From the NCBI GenBank assembly GCA_036555325.1, contig DATBLQ010000038.1, positions 39,935 through 103,934 of the forward strand: 64,000 bases of DNA. The letters run 5' to 3'. Positions 1 to 9,043 of the stretch are shown piece after piece (position 1 is the first letter of the stretch; each line of letters begins with the position of its first letter). The DNA is from DATBLQ01 sp036555325 (lineage in GTDB: Bacteria > Pseudomonadota > Alphaproteobacteria > Rhizobiales > Aestuariivirgaceae). The translations under genes and the position numbers were made by a program. Under the pieces are notes generated by a model that saw only the letters and a list, made by a program, of their open reading frames with translations, did no database searches and was not told the DNA's origin.

Positions 1-79
1 CGGCGGTCATGACCAGCCATGCAATAGGCAATTCTTTGAAAATGAATACCAAGATCGAGGCAAGTGAGGAGATGATGCG

Positions 80-1714
80 ATGAACAAGAGTTGGAAATAT
101 GCCGCAGCGGCGGCGCTCATCCTTGGTGTGACTCCAGTTAAGGCTCAATCCCCGGTAATGCTGTTCGAGGGACTGGGTGATCATCATCATCCCATTTCGA
201 CCACCAGCACCGAGGCGCAGAAATTCTTCGACCAGGGTCTTATCCTGACCTTCGGGTTCAATCACGCCGAAGCAATCCGCTCCTTCGAGAAGGCGCATGA
301 GCTGGATCCCAAATCCCCCATGCCGCTGTGGGGAAAGGCGCTGGCGCTTGGACCGAACTACAATATCGATGTGGACGCGGCGAGAGAAAAGCTTGCCCAT
401 GAAACGATCGAGGCGGCCCGCAAGCTTGCGCTCAATGCACCCGAGGGTGAGCGTGCCTATGTCGATGCGCTGGCAGTGCGCTATAGCGGCAAAGAAAACC
501 CAGATCTCAAGCAACTGGCGCGCGACTATGCAGAGGCGATGGGCGAGTTGTCACGTCGCTTTCCCGACGATCTCGATGCCGCGACACTCTATGCCGAAAG
601 CCTGATGAACCTGAAGCCATGGCAGTTGTGGAGTCTCGATCATCAGCCAGCCGAGGAGACGGCGCAAATCGTCAGCACTCTTGAATCGGTCCTGGCCCGG
701 GATCCAAACCATCCAGGAGCCAACCATCTCTACATTCACGCGGTCGAGGCGTCGGCGCACCCGGAATGGGCGTTGCCATCGGCGCAGCGGCTGGGGTCCA
801 TATCACCGGCCGCAGGGCATCTCGTGCATATGCCATCGCACATCTACATGCTGGTTGGAGATTATGAAGCGGCTGCGACCAGCAACAAGATCGCGTCCCA
901 CATGGATCATAATTACATCGAAAAGGAACAGGTGAAGGGCGTCTATCCGATGCTCTACTACCACCACAATCTGCACTTTAACGCTGCGGCCAATATCATG
1001 CTGGGGCGTCATGGTGAGGCAAAGGAGGCAGCCAAACAACTTACCGAGAGTGTCGAAAAGCATGCCGCGGATGTGCCTGATATGCAGATCTACATCACCG
1101 AGTATTTCGGACCCTATCCGCTCTTCGTGGCTTTGCGCTTCGAAGACTGGCCGACGTTGCTTGCAACACCCCAGCCGGCGAGCAATCTGCCGGTTTCAAA
1201 TGGGTTGTGGCACTACGCGCGAGGAGTGGCGTTCGTTCAAACCGGAGACCTGGCAAAAGCAGGGGAGCATCGCGCCGATTTGGCGAAGGCTATCGAAACT
1301 TTGCCGGAGGGCAGTCTTTACGGGCTGAATGCCGGCTCGGACATTCTGCAAATCGGTCTCTCGGTTCTCGATGGCCGCATAGCAGCTGCCAAAGGCGATC
1401 GCAAAGCCGCTGTCCAACATCTGGAGGCGGCTGTGACGGTGCAAGACAAGATCGCCTACAACGAGCCTGCGGACTGGTACTATCCGGTGCGCGAGACGCT
1501 TGGCGCAACGTTGCTGCTCGATGGTCAGGCTGAGAAGGCGGAGGAGGTATTCCGTGCCGATCTCATGAAGACCAGACGCAACGCCCGCTCGCTGTTCGGC
1601 CTCTGGCACTCGCTGGTGGCTCAAGGCAAGACAACAGACGCGGAGCTCGTGCGCAGTCAGTTCGAGAAGGAATGGCGCCATAGCGAGATCGAGCTGAAGC
1701 GGGAAACGATGTAG
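80..1714 (+). CDS. Exported tetratricopeptide-repeat protein
   Basis: A 544-residue protein with a clear Sec signal peptide (basic MNKSWK, a hydrophobic Ala/Leu core and a probable cut after VKA near residue 23), so it should act in the periplasm. The mature part begins with a His-rich DHHHP stretch and then helical repeats: the segment around residues 47-80 (FFDQGLILTFGFNHAEAIR, EKAHELDP) is a good TPR, and further helical pairs occur to the end (for example LARDPNHPGANHLY and GDLAKAGEHRADLA). No catalytic motif was recognised, so a scaffolding or protein-binding role is the most that can be said. The start is supported by GAGGAG about eight bases upstream. The gene is followed by an unrelated epimerase gene after a 118-base gap, so co-transcription is uncertain. 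Confidence 0.85.
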   Translation: MNKSWKYAAAAALILGVTPVKAQSPVMLFEGLGDHHHPISTTSTEAQKFFDQGLILTFGFNHAEAIRSFEKAHELDPKSPMPLWGKALALGPNYNIDVDAAREKLAHETIEAARKLALNAPEGERAYVDALAVRYSGKENPDLKQLARDYAEAMGELSRRFPDDLDAATLYAESLMNLKPWQLWSLDHQPAEETAQIVSTLESVLARDPNHPGANHLYIHAVEASAHPEWALPSAQRLGSISPAAGHLVHMPSHIYMLVGDYEAAATSNKIASHMDHNYIEKEQVKGVYPMLYYHHNLHFNAAANIMLGRHGEAKEAAKQLTESVEKHAADVPDMQIYITEYFGPYPLFVALRFEDWPTLLATPQPASNLPVSNGLWHYARGVAFVQTGDLAKAGEHRADLAKAIETLPEGSLYGLNAGSDILQIGLSVLDGRIAAAKGDRKAAVQHLEAAVTVQDKIAYNEPADWYYPVRETLGATLLLDGQAEKAEEVFRADLMKTRRNARSLFGLWHSLVAQGKTTDAELVRSQFEKEWRHSEIELKRETM

Positions 1715-1832
1715 TTCATTCGCTCGGGCTCTCCCGTGTACAAGTGCTTGCAGGCGGCGAAACCGCAGGCATAATCGGCGTTGCCAATGGGGCGGCTCGA
1801 GCGAAGAACTGTTGTTGACTGATGAGGCGGTT

Positions 1833-2822
1833 GTGACTGGCGGACTGGGACCGGGGGCGCTCATAGCGATAACGGGAGCAACCGGCTTCATCGGCCGGCA
1901 CCTTCTTCGCGAATTGCCGAAGCGCGGGTATCGTTGTCGCGTCCTGTTGCGCCGTCCCATTGAAATGCAGCTCGATTGCGCCAGTGCCGTGATCGGCGAT
2001 CTTTCGCGCCCACAGAATTTGTCGGCGGCGCTCGAGGGAATCGACGCCGTCGTCCATTCAGCTGGCGCGCCGCCCGGCGTATCGGGAATTCCGGAAGCCG
2101 ATCATCGACTCCTTGACGTGGAGGGAACGAGACAGCTGGCGCGCGCAGCGCAGCGTGCGCGGGCGAAACGGTTCATCTTTCTCTCCTCCATTCGGGCGCA
2201 GTGCGGCCCGATGACCGATGACATCATCACTGAAAAAATGACACCGGCTCCGACCGACACCTATGGGAAATCGAAACTGGAAGCCGAACAGGGCCTGGCG
2301 GAGCTTGAACTCGACTGGGTGGCATTGCGGCCGGTCCTGGTTTATGGGCCAGGCATGAAAGGCAACTTCGCAACGCTCGTGAACCTGGCTCGTTCCCCCT
2401 ATCCATTACCATTTGGCGCCTTGAAGGCTAGGCGATCGCTTCTGTCGCTGGATAACTTGGCCGAAGCAGTGGCAAGCGTTCTTTCCACTCAAGTGGTGCT
2501 TCGCCGACCACTGATCGTTGCCGATCCAGACGCGCTGACAGTCTCCGACATGGTCTCCGCAATGCGCGAGGGGTTGGGTCGAAGACCGGGAATAATCACG
2601 GTGCCTGCGCCAATCCTGAAGCTGGCGCTTAAGGCCGCGGGCCGGGGGGAGTGGTATGATCGCCTAGCGGGTCCGCTGGTTGTCGATCCCGCCGCTCTAC
2701 GCGGAATTGGCTGGACTCCGAAATTTTCTACCCGGGAAGGACTTCGGAGGCTGATCACTGATAGTGTCCAGTCAGATGCAATGACGCATTCATCCAATAT
2801 CCACAGAGAAAAGATTGTTTAA
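1833..2822 (+). CDS. NAD(P)-dependent epimerase/dehydratase (extended SDR)
   Basis: An extended short-chain dehydrogenase fold. The nucleotide-binding glycine motif GATGFIG lies close to the N-terminus, the sequence LSSIRA precedes the active site, and a YGKSK (YxxxK) catalytic pair follows near residue 150. The family works on nucleotide sugars or other carbonyl substrates; the substrate here cannot be told. A GTG start at 1833 is preferred because GAGG sits five bases before it; an in-frame TTG at 1812 would add seven residues. The gene ends two bases before the adenine deaminase start, so the two are probably translated from one message. Confidence 0.85.
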   Translation: MTGGLGPGALIAITGATGFIGRHLLRELPKRGYRCRVLLRRPIEMQLDCASAVIGDLSRPQNLSAALEGIDAVVHSAGAPPGVSGIPEADHRLLDVEGTRQLARAAQRARAKRFIFLSSIRAQCGPMTDDIITEKMTPAPTDTYGKSKLEAEQGLAELELDWVALRPVLVYGPGMKGNFATLVNLARSPYPLPFGALKARRSLLSLDNLAEAVASVLSTQVVLRRPLIVADPDALTVSDMVSAMREGLGRRPGIITVPAPILKLALKAAGRGEWYDRLAGPLVVDPAALRGIGWTPKFSTREGLRRLITDSVQSDAMTHSSNIHREKIV

Positions 2823-2824
2823 GC

Positions 2825-4615
2825 ATGCTGAAGACCTGGTTTGAGTCGGCTGCGCGACTAATCGACGTGGCAGTCGGAAGAACACCGGCAGATACCGTCA
2901 TTCGCAATGGCCGGTGGGTAAATGTTCATTCGGGCGAAATCATTCCGCGCACCGACGTCGCAATAGCGGACGGGAGGTTCGCGGTCATCGATTCTGATGC
3001 TTCGCGCTGCGTAGGGGGATCGACGCAAGTGATCGATGCTGCCGGACGCTATCTCGTACCCGGTTTGTGCGATGGCCACATGCACGTCGAAAGCGGAATG
3101 GTGACAGTAAGTGAATTTGCGCGGGCGGTGATTCCACATGGTACGACGACGATGTTCATCGACCCACATGAAATCGCCAATGTGCTGGGGCTTCCGGGCG
3201 TCAAGCTCATGCACGATGAGGCAGAAAAGCTTCCGATAAACGTCATGGTGCAAATGCCCAGTTGCGTTCCCAGCGCACCGGGCCTGGAAAATTCGGCCGC
3301 AGTGCTCGGCGTGGAAGACGTAAAGCAAGCGATGAACTGGCCCAACATCATCGGGCTCGGAGAGGTAATGAATTTTCCCGGCGTGGCTGGCAAGGACGAG
3401 CGGATGCTGGGTGAAATTGCCGCAACTCAGTTCGCAGGCAAAACGGTGGGAGGTCATTACGCTTCGCCCGATCTTGGTGCGCTGTTCCACGGCTATGTCG
3501 CGGGTGGACCGGCAGACGATCATGAAGGGACACGGGTCGAGGACGCGATCGCCCGCGTGCGTCAGGGCATGCGCGCAATGCTGCGGCTCGGCTCGGCCTG
3601 GTATGATGTCGCTGAGCAGATAAAGGCCATCACCGAAAGGGGGCTCGATCCGCGCAATTTCATTCTTTGTACGGATGACAGCCATTCCGGAACGCTGGTT
3701 TATGAAGGCCATATGAATCGCGTTGTCCGCCACGCCATCGCTCAAGGCGTCAAACCCGTTGTGGCCATTCAAATGGCGAGCCTGAATACGGCGCAACATT
3801 TCGGACTGGAGAGGGAACTCGGCTCGATCACGCCCGGGCGGCGAGGCGATCTGATCATAAGCTCCGATCTCGTGACACTGCCAATTGAGATGGTGATCGC
3901 GCGAGGGCGAGTTGTCGCGGAGAACGGCAGGCTAACGACCACCATTCCGGCCTACGCGTATCCGCCGGAGGCTCGGACCACCGTCAAACTAGGCCGCAAG
4001 CTGAGGGCGGAGGATTTCGATATTTCGGCGCCGAAAGGGGCTCGTGAGGTGACCGCACGGGTGATCGGGGTCATCGAAAATCAAGCGCCGACGAGGGCGC
4101 TTGAACGAAAACTACGCGTCAGCGGAAGTGTGGTGGAGATGGACCGGCAGGGTGATGTTTGCCAAATTGCGTTGGTTGAACGGCATCGAGCCACCGGTAA
4201 GGTCACCAACGGGTTCGTCTCCGGCTTCGGCTATGACACCGATTGCGCGGTGGCGAGCACGGTTGCGCATGACAGTCATCACATGATCGTCGTTGGGACC
4301 GACAAGGCAGATATGGCGTACGCCGCCAACAAGCTCGCGGAAGTGGGCGGCGGGATCGTGGTGGTGAGCCTAGGCAAGGTTCTGGCCCTTGTGGAACTTC
4401 CAATCGCAGGGCTCATGTCAGACGAACCCGCCGAAGCGGTGGCGGCAAAGGCAAGCCAGATGGTCGAAGCCATGCGTCGGTGCGGCTGCAGGATGAACAA
4501 CGCATACATGCAACATTCGCTGCTGGCGCTCGTGGTCATCCCCGAATTGCGCATCTCGGACGTCGGTCTCATCGATGTCAGGCGCTTCAAGAAAACGGAT
4601 TTGTTCGTTACCTAA
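2825..4615 (+). CDS. ade: Adenine deaminase
   Basis: An amidohydrolase-superfamily enzyme of 596 residues, the usual length for the Ade family, that hydrolyses adenine to hypoxanthine and ammonia in the cytoplasm (purine salvage). Visible motifs are the metal-binding GHMHVESG near residue 85, DPHEIANVLG near 114, GEVMNFPGV, GHYASPDLGAL and the CTDDSHSG segment near 280, followed by the GRRGDLI strand typical of amidohydrolases. The C-terminal Ade-specific domain (GYDTDCAVASTVAHDSHH, later GGGIVVV and the MRRCGCRMNNAYMQ end) is intact. It follows the epimerase gene by two bases. No frameshift or truncation is seen. Confidence 0.95.
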   Translation: MLKTWFESAARLIDVAVGRTPADTVIRNGRWVNVHSGEIIPRTDVAIADGRFAVIDSDASRCVGGSTQVIDAAGRYLVPGLCDGHMHVESGMVTVSEFARAVIPHGTTTMFIDPHEIANVLGLPGVKLMHDEAEKLPINVMVQMPSCVPSAPGLENSAAVLGVEDVKQAMNWPNIIGLGEVMNFPGVAGKDERMLGEIAATQFAGKTVGGHYASPDLGALFHGYVAGGPADDHEGTRVEDAIARVRQGMRAMLRLGSAWYDVAEQIKAITERGLDPRNFILCTDDSHSGTLVYEGHMNRVVRHAIAQGVKPVVAIQMASLNTAQHFGLERELGSITPGRRGDLIISSDLVTLPIEMVIARGRVVAENGRLTTTIPAYAYPPEARTTVKLGRKLRAEDFDISAPKGAREVTARVIGVIENQAPTRALERKLRVSGSVVEMDRQGDVCQIALVERHRATGKVTNGFVSGFGYDTDCAVASTVAHDSHHMIVVGTDKADMAYAANKLAEVGGGIVVVSLGKVLALVELPIAGLMSDEPAEAVAAKASQMVEAMRRCGCRMNNAYMQHSLLALVVIPELRISDVGLIDVRRFKKTDLFVT

Positions 4616-4760
4616 AGTCCGCCTCATTTCATCTGTGATCCCAAGGAGGACCTGATTGGCATCTTGATGACGCAGCGGGTGTGGGATTCACCCGTTGCTC
4701 CCGCGGTTCAGGCCGACTTCTGGACTTCAACCTACCAGACGATCGATGATTGAGAGGAGG

Positions 4761-4836
4761 TGGTGACCCCGGCAGGATTTGAACCCACAACCCTCTGGTC
4801 CGAAGCCAGATGCTCTATCCGTTGAGCTACGGGGCC
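4761..4836 (-). tRNA. tRNA-Arg (anticodon UCG)
   Basis: Read on the minus strand, this gives a full cloverleaf: seven-pair acceptor stem starting GGCCCCG, D-arm GCTC/GAGC, anticodon stem TCTGG/CCAGA with loop CTTCGGA, variable loop GGGTT, T-arm with TTCAAAT loop, and an encoded CCA. The anticodon TCG reads CGA arginine codons. It stands between convergent-free genes with about 145 bases on each side, and no integrase or duplicated end was seen beside it. Confidence 0.95.
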
Positions 4837-4985
4837 TTGAGTGAGGCTGGAATGACTGTTCATCCCCCGGGAGAATTGTCTTGCCCGGAATTGCCGTCAT
4901 ACCCTTTATACCAGGACGCAGCAACTGGATTGCGGCGATAGAGGTCTCTGGGGTGCTGGTTCTGCGGAATAAGTCCGGCTCTTGA

Positions 4986-6227
4986 ATGATCAAGCGAGGC
5001 GAGTGCGACTGTTGCATCGTCGGCGGGGGTCCCGCCGGTCTCATGCTGGGACTGTTGCTAGCGCGCGCCGGATGCTCGGTCAGCGTGCTTGAGAAACACG
5101 CCGATTTCCTGCGCGACTTCCGTGGCGATACGATCCATCCCTCAACGATGGAAGTCATGTACGAGCTTGGCCTGCTCGAACGGTTCAAACAACTTCCGCA
5201 GCAAAAAGTCACTACACTCGCCGGCATGTTCGGCACCGAGCGAATCCAGATTGCAGACTTTTCGCATTTGCCAGTGCAGGCTCCCTACATCTCGCTCATG
5301 CCGCAATGGGATTTTTTAAATTTTCTGGCGCGTGAGGCACAGCGCTATTCCAAGTTTGAGTTGCACATGCAACAGGAAGCGACGGGTCTCATCGAGCACG
5401 ACGGTGTTGTCAAAGGCGTGCGCGTTCAAACAGGCGACGGGGAGAGCGAGGTGCTGGCGCGACTCACCGTTGCCGCGGATGGACGGAGTTCGAGGATGCG
5501 CGAGCTCGCCGGGCTCAAGGTTCGAAATCTCGGCGCACCAATGGATGTGTTGTGGTTCCGACTCACTCGACTTGCGGAGGATCCGGAGGAAACCTTCGGA
5601 CGGTTCGAGGCAGGCGGAATCATCGTCATGCTCAACCGCGGCACGTATTGGCAATGTGCCTTTGTTATTCCGAAGGCGGGACTTGATGCAATAAAAGAGG
5701 CAGGGCTGCCGGCATTTCGCAAGACTCTCGAACGGCTTCTTTGCCTGCCCGCCGATCGAGTTTCAGAGATCACCTCTTGGGATCAGATCAAACTTCTCAC
5801 TGTATTGGTTGATCGGCTGGAAAATTGGTCGAAGCCCGGGCTGCTGTGCATCGGAGATGCCGCTCATGCGATGTCGCCGATTGGCGGGGTTGGCATCAAT
5901 CTGGCGGTGCAAGACGCCGTGGCGGCGGCAAATTTGCTCGCCGGGCCGCTGAGGAAGAGCAGTTTCGACCAAGATTTGCTCCGACGTGTGCAAGAGCGGC
6001 GCGAATGGCCAACACGGGTTACGCAACGACTGCAGCTCTTGATCCAAAACAACGTCATCGTTCCCATGCTGGAGGCGAGGCAGCAACGTCGGCCGCCGTT
6101 GTTTGTCCGGTTACTGGCGCGCTCGCCCTGGCTTCGCCGCCTTCCTGCGCGGTTTATCGGCCTGGGTGTGCGACCGGAGCACGTGAATCTTGAGATTCAG
6201 AACGCTGGCCGACGAGATATGCGCTGA
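4986..6227 (+). CDS. FAD-dependent monooxygenase-like oxidoreductase
   Basis: A 413-residue class A flavoprotein of the PHBH/UbiH-like group. The Rossmann FAD motif GGGPAGLMLG lies at residues 14-23. The arginine/aspartate region FRGDTIHPSTMEVM follows near residue 50, and the second FAD motif GDAAHAMSPIGGVGIN near residue 290. Such enzymes hydroxylate or epoxidise aromatic and polyketide-like substrates using NAD(P)H and oxygen; the substrate here is unknown. The protein lacks a long C-terminal thioredoxin-like domain. It is convergent with the CoA-transferase gene, only 19 bases apart, and has no obvious operon partner. Confidence 0.85.
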   Translation: MIKRGECDCCIVGGGPAGLMLGLLLARAGCSVSVLEKHADFLRDFRGDTIHPSTMEVMYELGLLERFKQLPQQKVTTLAGMFGTERIQIADFSHLPVQAPYISLMPQWDFLNFLAREAQRYSKFELHMQQEATGLIEHDGVVKGVRVQTGDGESEVLARLTVAADGRSSRMRELAGLKVRNLGAPMDVLWFRLTRLAEDPEETFGRFEAGGIIVMLNRGTYWQCAFVIPKAGLDAIKEAGLPAFRKTLERLLCLPADRVSEITSWDQIKLLTVLVDRLENWSKPGLLCIGDAAHAMSPIGGVGINLAVQDAVAAANLLAGPLRKSSFDQDLLRRVQERREWPTRVTQRLQLLIQNNVIVPMLEARQQRRPPLFVRLLARSPWLRRLPARFIGLGVRPEHVNLEIQNAGRRDMR

Positions 6228-6246
6228 ATAATAATTCGAATCGCGC

Positions 6247-7470
6247 CTATCCCACGACACCGGCTTTTCTTAGCTTCGCAATTTCCATTTGGTTGAGACC
6301 GAGGATCGAGGCCAAGATTTCATCGGCATCGGCATTGAGCGATGGAGCCGGCCGCTCGTAAGTGATTGCCGTTTTGGAGAATCTAATTGGATTGGCGAGG
6401 CCCGGCGTCTTTACTCCGTCGTCCCGATACAGATCGAGTTGCATCCCTCGATGACGCACTTGCGGATCGGCGAAAACTTGATCGATGGAATTCATAGGTC
6501 CGCAGGGCACCGCCGCCGCTTCGAGCGCTTCAACCCATTCCTTGGTCGTTCGCCCAAGCATGGCAGGAGAGAGGAGGCTCACGAGAGCGTCACGATTTTC
6601 GACGCGTGTGCGATTGTTGAGAAATCGCGGATCGTCGGGAAGGCCCGGTAATTCTGCGATGCGACATAGCTCGCGGAACTGACGGTCGGTTCCGACTGCG
6701 AGGATGACATGACCATCCCGGGTGGCGAAGCTTTGATAGGGAACAATGTTAGGATGGGCGTTGCCGAGGCGGGGAGGCGGCCTGCCGCTCACCAAGTAAT
6801 TCAACGCTTGATTGGCGAGCACGGCGACCTGTGTATCGAGCAGGGCCAGGTCGATGTGTTGCCCTTCGCCGGTTCGCTCACGGTGGACAAGTGCAGCCAG
6901 TATGCCTGCAACCGCATAGAGGCCGGTGAACAAATCGGCAAACGCTACGCCGCATTTCACCGGCCCGCCACCGGGCTCCGTATCGGGCTTGCCGGTGATG
7001 CTCATGATTCCGCCCATCGCCTGAATTATGAAATCGTAACCCGCGCGCTGGGCGTAGGGGCCGTCCTGGCCAAAGCCGGTTACCGAACAGTAGATTAATG
7101 ACGGGTTCTGTCCTTTAACCGTCTGGTAATCGAGGCCGTATTTCTTAAGCCCACCCACCTTGAAGTTTTCTAGCAGGATGTCCGAGCGAGCCGCGATTTT
7201 TCTTATAAGATCCTGCCCTTCAGAAGCAGTGATATCTATGGCAAGAGATTTCTTGCCCCGGTTGGTCGACAAATAATAGGCCGCATCCCCTCGGGACCCA
7301 TCGGCATTCGTAATAAAGGGCGGGCCCCAGCCGCGGGTATCGTCGCCTTCACCCGGACGCTCTATCTTAATCACTTCGGCCCCGAAATCTGCGAGCATTT
7401 GACCCGCCCAGGGAGCAGCGAGCACCCGAGACAGGTCCAAAACCCGAATGTGACCCAATGGGCCAGGCAT
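6247..7470 (-). CDS. CaiB/BaiF (family III) CoA-transferase
   Basis: A 407-residue family III CoA-transferase, moving CoA between carboxylic acids in the cytoplasm. The family features visible are the N-terminal LSRVLAAPWAGQMLADFGAEVIK, the NRGKKSLAID segment, the DILLENFKVGG motif, and GVAFADLFTGLYA, whose aspartate matches the position of the catalytic aspartate of formyl-CoA transferase. Acceptor and donor acids cannot be deduced. A GGAG ribosome site is placed correctly upstream. The gene reads away from the ABC importer that begins 280 bases further on, so that gap probably holds two divergent promoters. Confidence 0.9.
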   Translation of the reverse strand: MPGPLGHIRVLDLSRVLAAPWAGQMLADFGAEVIKIERPGEGDDTRGWGPPFITNADGSRGDAAYYLSTNRGKKSLAIDITASEGQDLIRKIAARSDILLENFKVGGLKKYGLDYQTVKGQNPSLIYCSVTGFGQDGPYAQRAGYDFIIQAMGGIMSITGKPDTEPGGGPVKCGVAFADLFTGLYAVAGILAALVHRERTGEGQHIDLALLDTQVAVLANQALNYLVSGRPPPRLGNAHPNIVPYQSFATRDGHVILAVGTDRQFRELCRIAELPGLPDDPRFLNNRTRVENRDALVSLLSPAMLGRTTKEWVEALEAAAVPCGPMNSIDQVFADPQVRHRGMQLDLYRDDGVKTPGLANPIRFSKTAITYERPAPSLNADADEILASILGLNQMEIAKLRKAGVVG

Positions 7471-7749
7471 TTGTGCACTCCTTGTTCAAACCTTTGTCCG
7501 GGCTTCTATCGGTCCCATGGGCAAAGCGCAAACGCTTGCCCGCCCAGCATCGAGAGCGCAATTTGGGGTTGGGCTGGCCCGAAAGAAAGCGGGTCGGCCA
7601 TTATCGCCATTGCCCGCTGTCATCGAAACGTCATACTATCCGCCCACCCAATCAGAAACTGGATGAAACCAGACGTCATAAACCTGTCGTGCCAAGGTGA
7701 GACCTACCCTCGACCGGGGGCAAAACCGTATCCTCGGAGGAATATGATA

Positions 7750-8928
7750 ATGAGTAGAAGTAAAGCTTCGGCCCGCTCAAGCTTTGAAACGATGCTGGCG
7801 GCGAGGCGCTTTAGCCGCCGAACCGTACTCAAGGCTGGCGCTGCTGCCGGTGCCATCACGATTGCTGGTCCGGCTTTTGTCAAGAACGCCCTTTCGGCTT
7901 CGGGACAGCTTAACCTTCTGATGTGGTCGGACGAATTTCCCGACCCAGTTGTTCCGAACTTCGAAAAAGCGACGGGCATCAAAGTCAACATGACGCCGTT
8001 CTCGCAGAACGAAGAGCAGATCAACAAGCTGCAAGCCACAGGGGGCGAAGGGTTCGATCTTTGCCAACCCACGCGCGACCGCGCTCCTCAGTTCAAGGAC
8101 CTGGGCGTTCTTGCGCCGTTCGACATGAACAAGGTGAAGAACACCGGAAACCTCATACCGGCAATGCTCGAAGGTTCCACCAGCCTGTGGACCTGGGAAG
8201 ACGGGCTCTATCACTTGCCGCATTGCTGGGGGAGTGAGGCAATCTCTTGGCGCACCGACAAATGGCAACCCAAGGATGCCTCGCAGCTCAGCTACGGAGA
8301 TTTGTGGAACGAAGAAGTGAAAGGACATGTCCAAGGGCGGCCACACTCGATGCTGCTCGGTATCGGCCTGTTTTGGGACGGGTCGGGCAAGCTGCCGTCG
8401 AACCGTATGCTCGATGCATTCAAGGATCCCGAGACCTTCAAGAAGATCTACGATCAGATTCTGCCGTTTGCCATCGAGCACAAGGCCTGGATCAAGCAAT
8501 TCTGGGACTCGGCCGATAACACCAAGTCGGGACTCCTGGAGAATGACGTGTGGATTGGTCAGACTTGGGACGGCCCGGCGCTGTCGTTGAAGAAGGACGG
8601 CAAACCGGTCAACTACCAGGCTCCCAAGGAGGGTGCGATCACATGGCTCGATGGTCTTTCGATGCCGAAGGCTGCCAAGAACGTCGACCAGATCTATGAG
8701 TTCATCAACTACCTGCACACACCGGAAGCGTCCGCAGCCGTGGCTGAGGGCTCAGGATACAATCCGGTCGTTACGGGTGCTGATGCCCTTCTGTCAGATG
8801 TGGCCAAGAAGAACTTCGCTGAAGCCTATCCTGGCGATTCGTTGAAGAACCTCTGGCATCGTCCGCCTGAGTCTTCCTGGCTTGGCGATCTGAAGCTTGA
8901 ATACGCCGATAAATTCAAGTCGGCATAA
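7750..8928 (+). CDS. ABC transporter substrate-binding protein, PotD-like
   Basis: Periplasmic solute-binding protein of the spermidine/putrescine (PotD) type, about 392 residues. The N-terminus carries a Tat-like signal (SRRTVLKAG followed by an alanine-rich core ending near SASG). The mature protein has LLMWSDEFPDPVVPNFEKATG and a later LPHCWGSEAISWRTD, normal for this family. Two in-frame ATGs exist at 7744 and 7750; GGAGG at 7736-7740 is nine bases from the second but only three from the first, so 7750 is preferred. It is the first gene of a four-gene importer. The ligand is not certain: polyamines are the family default, but the convergent phosphonate operon leaves aminoethylphosphonate open. 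Confidence 0.9.
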   Translation: MSRSKASARSSFETMLAARRFSRRTVLKAGAAAGAITIAGPAFVKNALSASGQLNLLMWSDEFPDPVVPNFEKATGIKVNMTPFSQNEEQINKLQATGGEGFDLCQPTRDRAPQFKDLGVLAPFDMNKVKNTGNLIPAMLEGSTSLWTWEDGLYHLPHCWGSEAISWRTDKWQPKDASQLSYGDLWNEEVKGHVQGRPHSMLLGIGLFWDGSGKLPSNRMLDAFKDPETFKKIYDQILPFAIEHKAWIKQFWDSADNTKSGLLENDVWIGQTWDGPALSLKKDGKPVNYQAPKEGAITWLDGLSMPKAAKNVDQIYEFINYLHTPEASAAVAEGSGYNPVVTGADALLSDVAKKNFAEAYPGDSLKNLWHRPPESSWLGDLKLEYADKFKSA

Positions 8929-8948
8929 CCGGAAAGAAGTGAATGCCA

Positions 8949-8979
8949 GTCCGGCCCCGGCTTAGCTCCGGGGCCGGAC
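8949..8979 (+). promoter_or_regulatory. Perfect 12-bp hairpin between binding-protein and ATPase genes
   Basis: GTCCGGCCCCGG (8949-8960), a seven-base loop and CCGGGGCCGGAC (8968-8979) form an unbroken 12-pair stem. No T-run follows, so it is not a standard intrinsic terminator. Its position just after the binding-protein gene fits an mRNA-stabilising or attenuating element that raises the binding protein over the membrane components. Confidence 0.75.
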
Positions 8980-9043
8980 AATTGCATTGGCGGCCGCAGG
9001 CGTATAGAAATTTCAAGTTGATCCGAGTGAGGTAGAATGGGGT

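Noticed and set aside
2858..3799. Long minus-strand frame opposite adenine deaminase
   Set aside because: It lies fully antisense to a gene with complete family motifs and shows no recognisable protein features.
4727..5236. 169-codon minus-strand frame over the tRNA-Arg
   Set aside because: It runs through the tRNA and the start of the flavoprotein gene; no ribosome site or protein signature.
7399..7749. Long N-terminal extension of the first binding protein
   Set aside because: The Tat signal begins just after 7750 with GGAGG correctly spaced; the upstream frame has no homology and overlaps the start of the CoA-transferase gene.
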